Below, piece after piece: positions 58,006 to 64,000 of a DNA stretch of 64,000 bases. The translations under genes and the position numbers were made by a program. The notes below the pieces were generated by a model. The model was not told the DNA's origin, did no database searches, and saw only the letters and a program-made list of their open reading frames with translations. Origin of the DNA: Hemerocallis citrina (lineage: Eukaryota > Streptophyta > Magnoliopsida > Asparagales > Asphodelaceae); assembly GCA_017893485.1 (NCBI GenBank), contig CM030362.1:182860175-182924174 (forward strand), given 5' to 3'. How positions within the stretch are numbered: the first letter of the stretch is position 1; each line of letters starts with the position of its first letter.

Positions 58006-58271
58006 GAAATCAGCGTCCTCGCTGAGCACGGGCATGCACAATATAGTGCAGGATCTCCTTTCTAGCTGTTGTGGAGTGGAATACCCTGATTCTGCTAGCT
58101 GCACCGTACCCTGATTCTGCGTGTTGTCCAGTCCCCTAGCCCACCTCAGTGGATTTACCGAGCGACCTGACCCAACCCCGCTCCCTCTCAGGCATACCCG
58201 ACGTACATCTGTTAGCTCCATCTCAGGCATACATCTCGCCCACTCTTACCCACACCCGGTGTCGAAAGTCA

Positions 58272-58283
58272 GCTCTGATACCA
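58272..58283 (-). other. TRIM primer-binding site (initiator tRNA-Met)
   Basis: Minus strand TGGTATCAGAGC, two bases inside the 5' LTR edge; perfect complement of initiator tRNA-Met. Confidence 0.95.
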
Positions 58284-58285
58284 TT

Positions 58286-58697
58286 TGTAACACCCCCGCC
58301 CCTAGCTCAGACAATTTTATACAATTTAGAATACAAATTAGATACGTAGTACAACTGCCCACCACAGGCTGCCTCTCAAAAGTTGGTTAACCTATTAGGT
58401 GACTCTTGATCCTTGGCTATTATTATTTATATATTATTTTATTTCTTTTCACTTTCGATATGGGACATTTCTACCTTTACCTATCCCGTTTTCATACTCC
58501 CGTGGGTGGGCCCCAAGCATATGGCCACGTCACCTCCAACATTTCATTCAAATGCATTATTCATTTCCTTTTCAATCCATGCATGCATTATATCCATGCA
58601 TTTAAACCATCCATGCATTTAAACTTTTACCAAACAGCCACCTTACTATATTGTCAATATATATATTATTATTTTTTGAAAACTACGGGGTGTTACA
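58286..58697 (-). repeat. TRIM 5' LTR
   Basis: TGTAACACCCCCGCCCC ... CGGGGTGTTACA, with duplicated CCATGCATTTAAA. Confidence 0.95.
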
Positions 58698-58702
58698 ATC
58701 TT
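58698..58702. repeat. TRIM target-site duplication ATCTT, right
   Basis: Identical to 57588-57592; joining the flanks restores the integrase frame (REISKK then ...INKNNFN). Confidence 0.95.
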
Positions 58703-59430
58703 CTTGGAAATTTCTCTATGCAAGTCATGAATGCGGGATGCAAATGCAGATGCAGACTCTGAGACTCGGTGATTTTCTAACATGGGGACATGATCTATGG
58801 GCTGCCTAGGACGATAACCATGTACAACTTCGTGTGGACTCATGCCGGTGGTTCTATTCCTAGATGTGTTATAAGCAAATTCAGCAACGGTTAATTTTAA
58901 ATCCCATGTTCCCAAGTTCTCTCCCACAAGAGTACGTAAGAGATTGCCAAAACTCTGATTGACAACCTCAGTCTGTCCATCTGTCTGTGGGTGAAAGGCT
59001 GAAGAAAACTTCAATTTTGTACCCAACTTGTGCCATAGGGTCTTCCAAAAATAACTCGTAAATTTCACATCCCTATCAGACACAATAGTTTTTGGCAACC
59101 CATGTAGCTTCACAATATTATCAAAGAAGATCTAAGCAACACAGGATACATCAAAAGTTTCCGAGCACGGGAGGAAGTGGGCCATTTTAGAAAAATGGTC
59201 CACGACGACAAGAATGGAGTCGTGTTTCTTTTGTGTTTTCAGTAAGCCTAACACGAAATCCGTACTCACGCCTGTGTTCTGTTTTTGTTGCTTGGCAAGT
59301 TGACAAGTGTGACATATGTTCACAAGTTTCACGTCTCTCTTTAGCTTCGGCCAGTAAAATCTATGTTCCACGGCATCAATGGTCTTGCTATGCCCAAAAT
59401 GTCCAGCAAGGCCACCGGCGTGCAATTCTC
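58698..59430 (-). pseudogene. Chromovirus integrase, zinc domain and catalytic core
   Basis: Minus strand. HAGGLAGHFGHSKTIDAVEH, YWPKLKRDV and ICHTCQLAKQ form the HHCC zinc domain. VVVDHFSKMAHF, TIVSDRDVKFTS and QTDGQTEVVNQSF carry D, D and E of the catalytic triad. A stop after FDVSCVA (near 59131) separates the first Asp part from the rest. Interrupted at 58697 by the TRIM. Confidence 0.88.
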
Positions 59431-60350
59431 AAACAAGATACTCTCGCAATGATGTACTAGGAATGCACAGTTTTGAGCGATAGAAGAGATAATCATCTTT
59501 CAGGAAATAATCATCTATCACTCGAGTGATGTCATCCTTCAAAGGTGTAGATCTCATGAAAATCTGGGCATGAGGCATACTCATCTTTCAATCTCTCAAA
59601 ACCAATAATTTCGGTGCGCAGTGTAGATAAGATCATATGACAACGACTTAACGCATCCGCGACCTTATTATCAATCTCTTTTGTGTGCCTAATGGTATAT
59701 GAATATTCTTGTAGGAACTCTACCCATCTAGTATGTCTCGGATTCAACTTTTGTTGAGAATTAAGGAATCTTAAGGCCTCATTGTCTGAGAAGATAACAA
59801 ATTCTTGCGGCAGAAGATAATGTCGCCAATAGCGAAGTGGCTGAATGACTGCATAGAACTCATTGTCATAAGTGGAGTATTTTTATTTTGCTTCTTTCAG
59901 CTTTTCACTGAAATAAGCAAGAGGATGACTCTCTTGACTGAGGACTCCACCTATACCAATATCAGAAGCATCACATGTTACTTCGAAGACTTCAGTGAAA
60001 TCAGACAATCTCATGACAGGTGTCTGAGTCATTCTCTTCTTGATCTCTTCGAAGGCTTTCGTGGCTTCTTTCGACCAGACAAACTCACCTTTCTTCAAAC
60101 AGTCGGTTATCGGAACCAAGATCGTGCTAAATCCTTGCACAAGCCGACGATAAAAGGTGGCAAGACCATGAAAACTCCGCACATCACGAATATTGCGGGG
60201 CTCAGGCCACTCCATAATAGCTAGTATCTTTTCTGGGTCAGCAGATATTCCTCTGGCAGAAACAATAAATTCCAGAAAGATAGTCTGATCGGAGAGGAAG
60301 GTACATTTGGTAGGATTGGCGTAAAGCTGTTCCTTCCTCAAAACACCGCA
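59431..60350 (-). pseudogene. Chromovirus RNase H
   Basis: Minus strand. RT thumb/connection YANPTKCTFLSDQTIFLEF and RDVRSFHGLATFYRRLVQGF, then RNase H: FEVTCDASDIGIGGVLSQES, PLAYFSEKLKEAK (stop near 59883), FSDNEALRFLNSQQKLNPRH and KVADALSRC. Two or three stops. Confidence 0.88.
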
Positions 60351-60353
60351 GAC

Positions 60354-60935
60354 CTATCTCAAATATTCAAGATGTTGTCCAACGGATCGGCTGTAAATAA
60401 GAATATCATCAAAGTACACCACAAGAAACTTGCCCATAAAGGGACGGAGTAGTTGCGTCATGATTCTCATAAACGTGCTCAGGGCATTTGTCATTCCAAA
60501 TGGCATGACCATCCATTCGTACAGGCCATCATTCATCTTGAAGGCGATCTTCCATTCATCATCAGGACGAACACGTATTTAGTGGTAGCCACTTTTAAGA
60601 TCAATCTTGAAAAAGATTATAGCACCAGACATCATGTCCAACATGTCATCCAAACGAGGAATGGGAAAACGGTATTTCACCGTGATCTTGTTTATGGCAC
60701 GGCTGTCCACACACATACGCCAATTTCCATCTTCCTTTGGCATCAATAGAGCGGGAACAGCACAAGAACTTAAGCTTTCTCTGATGAAGCCATTTGCCAA
60801 TAACTCATCAACTTGCCTTTTCAACTCAGCGTGCTCTGTCAGATTAATCCGATAATGTGGCAAGTTAGGAAGACTCGTTCCCGGAACCAGATCAATAGCG
60901 TGTTGGATGTCACGCAATGGAGGCAACTAGTTAGG
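60354..60935 (-). pseudogene. Chromovirus reverse transcriptase
   Basis: Minus strand. [55 protein letters not shown], then a TAA at 60581-60579 (GYH-stop-IRV, where the family has Gln: CAA to TAA). The frame resumes with [18 protein letters not shown] and the catalytic [11 protein letters not shown] (YFDD codons at 60416-60405). One nonsense change inactivates an otherwise well preserved domain. Confidence 0.9.
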
Positions 60936-61560
60936 GAGGTCAGCAGGAAATACATCTGCAAATTCCTGTCGGATAGGAGTAACTTGGGGCGGGATGAGTA
61001 GGGACTTCTCTCGCTGTGAGTAAAAGAATGGTAGCCCCTTTGTCAATTTCTTTCATGAGTTCCTTTTCACCCATATACGTTACCTCCTTGCCCTTTCTCA
61101 AGGGAGCCGGTGTTGTTTCAGCTGGACTAGTTCGTGGTCTTACGGGTATGAGCTTTATTTTTAGTCCATCGTGCTGGAACACACATTGGTTGGATCGACC
61201 AAATATGGTCACATCGTGATCGTATAACCAAGGTCTCCCTAAAATGACTTGACCCACATCTATTTTGAGCACATCACACCAAATTTCCTCTTTGTAAGCT
61301 TTTAAGTCCGCAGGGACCAAGCATCGATGTGTTACTTAGAGTGTTGTTGCATCAATCCAAGATACTTTGTATGGGCGTGGATGGGGTTCAGCCTTAAGTC
61401 CGGTCTTAGCTAAGACCGCAGAAGAGACAGCATTGATGCAGCTACCACTGTCAACAATCACCTTACAGTTTTTGCTACCTATAATCGTGAAGGTGTGGAA
61501 TATAGCAGTGCGTTTCCAATCATCTTCTTCTTTTTGTTGGGACAAAGCACATCTGACTAC
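60936..61560 (-). pseudogene. Chromovirus aspartic protease
   Basis: Minus strand. VIVDSGSCINAVSSAVLAKT keeps the active-site D-S-G. The second part is WCDVLKIDVGQVILGRPWLY, DHDVTIFGRSNQCVFQHDGL. A single stop near 61336 separates the halves. Confidence 0.85.
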
Positions 61561-62762
61561 ATTCAAGTGAGGTGATTGGATAGACCGAATACAGTGGAGA
61601 TACTGGTCATCCTTTTCTTCACCGAAGTCATCGCCTTCAATAGACTCATAAGAAAACTCAATGTCAGAGTCGTCAGCAATAACAGCGGTACCCTCTACTA
61701 TATTGATCCTACTGGAGCTGGGACAGTTACTAGCAACATGACCATATCTCTTACATTTATAGCACTTAGTGAGAGGGTCAATCTTAGTGTAATCTCTTTT
61801 GGTGTTCTTACCCTTATGTTCATCTCTATGTGAAGTGAAATTTGAATTAGGTTTGCTGGGGTAAGATTTGTTGGGATGCTCAGAGGGAGGCTTAGGTCTA
61901 GGTGGGTCAGTAGAGGTCATTCTAGAGGAATAATCTCTCGAGTCGCTGGACCTAGAATGAGAACTAGCTTTAAGGGAATCCATATCGAGGACTGGGACAT
62001 AGGCTGCCGCTAGTGAGTCTACATTTCTATGGATTAGCTCGTCCTAAGGTCAGCTCGTAGTCCAGCTCTGAACCTAGAGAGAGTTTGTTCTTCACTCTCT
62101 TTATCTAAAGCATTGCACCGAATAAGGAAGTCATCAAATTTATCAACATATTCTTGTGTGGATTTACTTCCTTGATCCAGTTGGTTCCACGAATTTAGCA
62201 ATCGGGTGTAGAACGATAACGGTACATATCTCTCAGTGAGCTTCTCTTTTATGACTTCCCAAGTGGCTATGGGTGCCAGGCCTCGGCCTCAGCGGGCATA
62301 TTCAAGATTGGTCTACTAGTGTTGTTGAGCTTTCCCAGTTAATTTCATTGTGGCAAATTTAACTTTCAGGGCTTCGCACATGTCAAACCACACAAAGTAG
62401 TGGTCCACCGCACGGATCCAATCAAGATAAGCTTGGGGTTCCATGTGGCCTTCAAACTGGGGAACGTCAGCCTTAATGTTCTTATATTGTTCGTCAAGGT
62501 CACGTTCTTGACGTTGATCGTCACGAACATTCCCTTGAAGGATCTGACGATTGGCATGAAGCTCAGGGACAATGGTTTGATTTAACTCCACTCTGTCAAG
62601 CCTCTGATTGATATTGGCAAGAGTTGCTTGGATGGCAGCTAGGGTAGCGGAGATATCAGAATTGTCCATTTCAGGTCGGGAAAGTCTAGGGTTCCTAATT
62701 GGGTGATTTGGAAGGGATAAGAAAGGCTCTTCAGGATCTGTGATGGTGCTGCGAAGACGCAT
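61561..62762 (-). pseudogene. Chromovirus gag
   Basis: Minus strand, ATG at 62762 (MRLRSTITDPEEPF). A coiled-coil-like stretch (DISATLAAIQATLANINQRL) leads into the gag core (DVPQFEGHMEPQAYLDWIRA). The frame shifts near 62310; the core continues in another frame (EVIKEKLTERYVPLSF, RFRAGLRADL) and shifts again before MDSLKAS at 61983. The zinc knuckle CYKCKRYGHVASNC is intact near 61725-61770. Confidence 0.85.
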
Positions 62763-62914
62763 TCACCAAACGTGGAAACTAGGGGTCGTGTGTAACCTAA
62801 ATTTTTTTTTCTTTTTTAATGAATCTGAAATGACCTAAAATAAAAGACTACACAATCCTAAATGAATGCAAAATTGATGCATACGATGCAAGAACTAAGG
62901 TTTTAAGAACCTTC

Positions 62915-62926
62915 GCTCTGATACCA
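62915..62926 (-). other. Chromovirus primer-binding site (initiator tRNA-Met)
   Basis: Minus strand TGGTATCAGAGC, three bases inside the LTR edge at 62930. Confidence 0.92.
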
Positions 62927-62929
62927 AAA

Positions 62930-64000
62930 TGATGTAAAACTAATCCTAAATAGAAATTTCCAAGATTCTTAATGGATTAATTTTACCAACACGTAGTGCG
63001 GATTTAAGTTAGAAATTTTAAACAGTTAATTGGTTTGATGAATTTTCAAGAATTGAATCACGTTTAACAATCCCAATTAATAATTCAATTATAACAATCA
63101 ATAATTAAAATCCCTAAGTGTTCTTAGCAAGTAAAAGATTCAATATTGATTCGTACTCTAATCAAGCATGTGGAACACTCATTCTCAATTATTTTTGTAG
63201 ACGACAGGCAAATCAGATAATATAATAGATAATAGAGCAGTAGAACACAAATATTTAAAAGTAGAAAGAGTATACTGAGTGCGAAGAAATCAGCGTAGAT
63301 CTCGGATGGCAGCAGCGAAGAGCACAATAGAAGCAGCAATGGCAGCAAGAGAGGGGCTCGGCAGCAAGAGGAGCAAGGGCCCAGGGGGCGGCGGATGGCG
63401 ACGAGGCTGGGCGTCGCTGGCGGCGAGGAGCAACGGAAAAGGGGAAAGCAGGGCTTTGAGTTTTGGGGGTTGCTGGCAATCTGTAATAGGGCAAAGGCGA
63501 GGTCGGGGGAGGTGCTGGAGGTTGACGACGACAAGGGGTTCGTCGGGGGTGAGGATTAGGTCGGAGAAGAACGCGAAGGTGATGGGTTCACTGGTTTGGG
63601 GAGAGAAATCGACAGAGAGAGAGAATGGGAGTTGACGTTGCAGGTGAAGGTTAGGGTTTGGTCGAGGTGGGGAGGAGGAAGAATACGATGGGGTAGAGGA
63701 GAAGGTAGGGGCGGCTGAGTAGGGTTAGAATTGGATTTTGTGATTTGGGAAATTAGGGTTAGGGATTTTGGGGATTAAGGTTTGGGTTAATTTTATTTGG
63801 GAATTTTAAATTGGGGGTAGATTTTTAGAGTAATCACTAACCCTAAAAATGTATTAGGATTTATCACAAATCCTAATGAGTGGATCTCAATTGTATCACA
63901 CAAAGGGGAGGAGAAGAGCAAAACTCTAACACAATAATTTTTAATAAGGAATAGCATATCTTTCTCATTAATCTCAAGGTCTATATATAGACTCAAAATA
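62930..64000 (-). repeat. Chromovirus 5' LTR, truncated by the window end
   Basis: TGATGTAAAACTAATCC onward, colinear with 55753-56830 to the last base. About 180 bp of the LTR should lie beyond 64000. Confidence 0.92.

Larger units (their letters stand above)
57593..58697 (-). mobile_element. TRIM (terminal-repeat retrotransposon in miniature)
   Basis: 1105 bp: two LTRs (57593-57991, 399 bp; 58286-58697, 412 bp) around a 294-bp interior with PBS and PPT but no ORF. Perfect ATCTT duplication. The LTRs are almost identical; the right one has an extra CATCCATGCATTTAAA duplication and lacks 3 bp. It sits in the chromovirus integrase and must be mobilised by another element's proteins. Confidence 0.95.
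55753..64000 (-). mobile_element. Ty3/gypsy chromovirus in a fimbrin intron (5' LTR runs off the window)
   Basis: Minus strand: 5' LTR 62930-64000+, tRNA-iMet PBS, gag with zinc knuckle, protease, RT, RNase H, integrase with C-terminal chromodomain, polypurine tract, 3' LTR 55753-57008. A TRIM element splits the integrase. Stops and frameshifts make it non-autonomous. Orientation matches the host gene. LTRs differ by roughly 5% by eye, so younger than copia 2. A chromodomain targets chromovirus integrase to modified histones; CRM/Reina-type clades are possible but not decided. Confidence 0.92.

Noticed and set aside
58272..58283. TGGTATCAGAGC (also at 62915 and 4811) considered as tRNA gene fragments
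   Set aside because: Only the 12-14 nt complementary to the tRNA 3' end is present beside LTRs: primer-binding sites, not tRNA genes.

Overview
The window is nuclear DNA from a flowering plant. It holds the 3' part of one host gene, a fimbrin-type actin-bundling protein on the minus strand with plant-type spliced exons (50106-55491), embedded in a dense nest of plant transposable elements. No bacterial operons, rRNA, tRNA or CRISPR are visible. The species cannot be named from sequence alone.

Layout. 1-8222: remnants of large LTRs (1-1519 and 1520-4482), one LTR plus primer-binding site of an Angela-like Ty1/copia element (4483-6342), and an unassigned AT-rich repeat-like stretch. 8223-12168: a ~3.9 kb TGTAACACC...GGTGTTACA LTR. 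12169-19468: a decayed Ty1/copia element ('copia 1') whose gag is split by a 3.2 kb solo LTR with a perfect GTTTA target duplication, and whose RNase H is split by a 491-bp GGGTCC-rich non-autonomous DNA element. A LINE fragment follows. 19888-29177: a CACTA (EnSpm-like) element with CACTACAACACA termini and an ACT target duplication. It carries a 194-bp tandem satellite, itself interrupted by a 6.1 kb solo LTR (target duplication CAAAT) full of minisatellites. 29290-39263 (possibly to 39456): a Ty3/gypsy Tat-lineage element on the minus strand (gag, protease, RT, RNase H, second archaeal-type RNase H, integrase) with an additional spliced ORF on the plus strand between integrase and 3' LTR. 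39912-46205: a second copia of the same family ('copia 2') with 142-bp LTRs and a nested Angela-like LTR. 46401-49750: a Mutator-like element with long inverted arms and a nested 413-bp Helitron. 50106-55491: fimbrin exons, with a 1285-bp solo LTR in one intron. 55753-64000+: a nearly complete chromovirus of the same family as that solo LTR, in the next upstream intron and in the gene's orientation. A complete TRIM element (1105 bp, ATCTT target duplication) sits in its integrase.

How it fits together. Most 'genes' are retrotransposon polyproteins carrying stops and frameshifts, so they are probably immobile. The fimbrin exons are undamaged: splice sites are GT/AG, phases join and the reading frame is open. 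The gene therefore appears to tolerate very large TE-filled introns, but its first half lies beyond the right edge and intactness cannot be proven. Three diverged copies of a short non-TE segment downstream of fimbrin (near 19.7/29.2 kb, 39.7/46.2 kb and 49.8 kb) suggest a host segment was duplicated before the TEs split the copies apart.

Most notable signals: the spliced antisense ORF of the Tat element with a 120-bp repeat array rich in TTGACC (W-box-like) cores upstream; a satellite array contained within a CACTA element; a 6.1 kb solo LTR; the TRIM-in-chromovirus-in-fimbrin nest; and the long-armed MULE with a Helitron inside.
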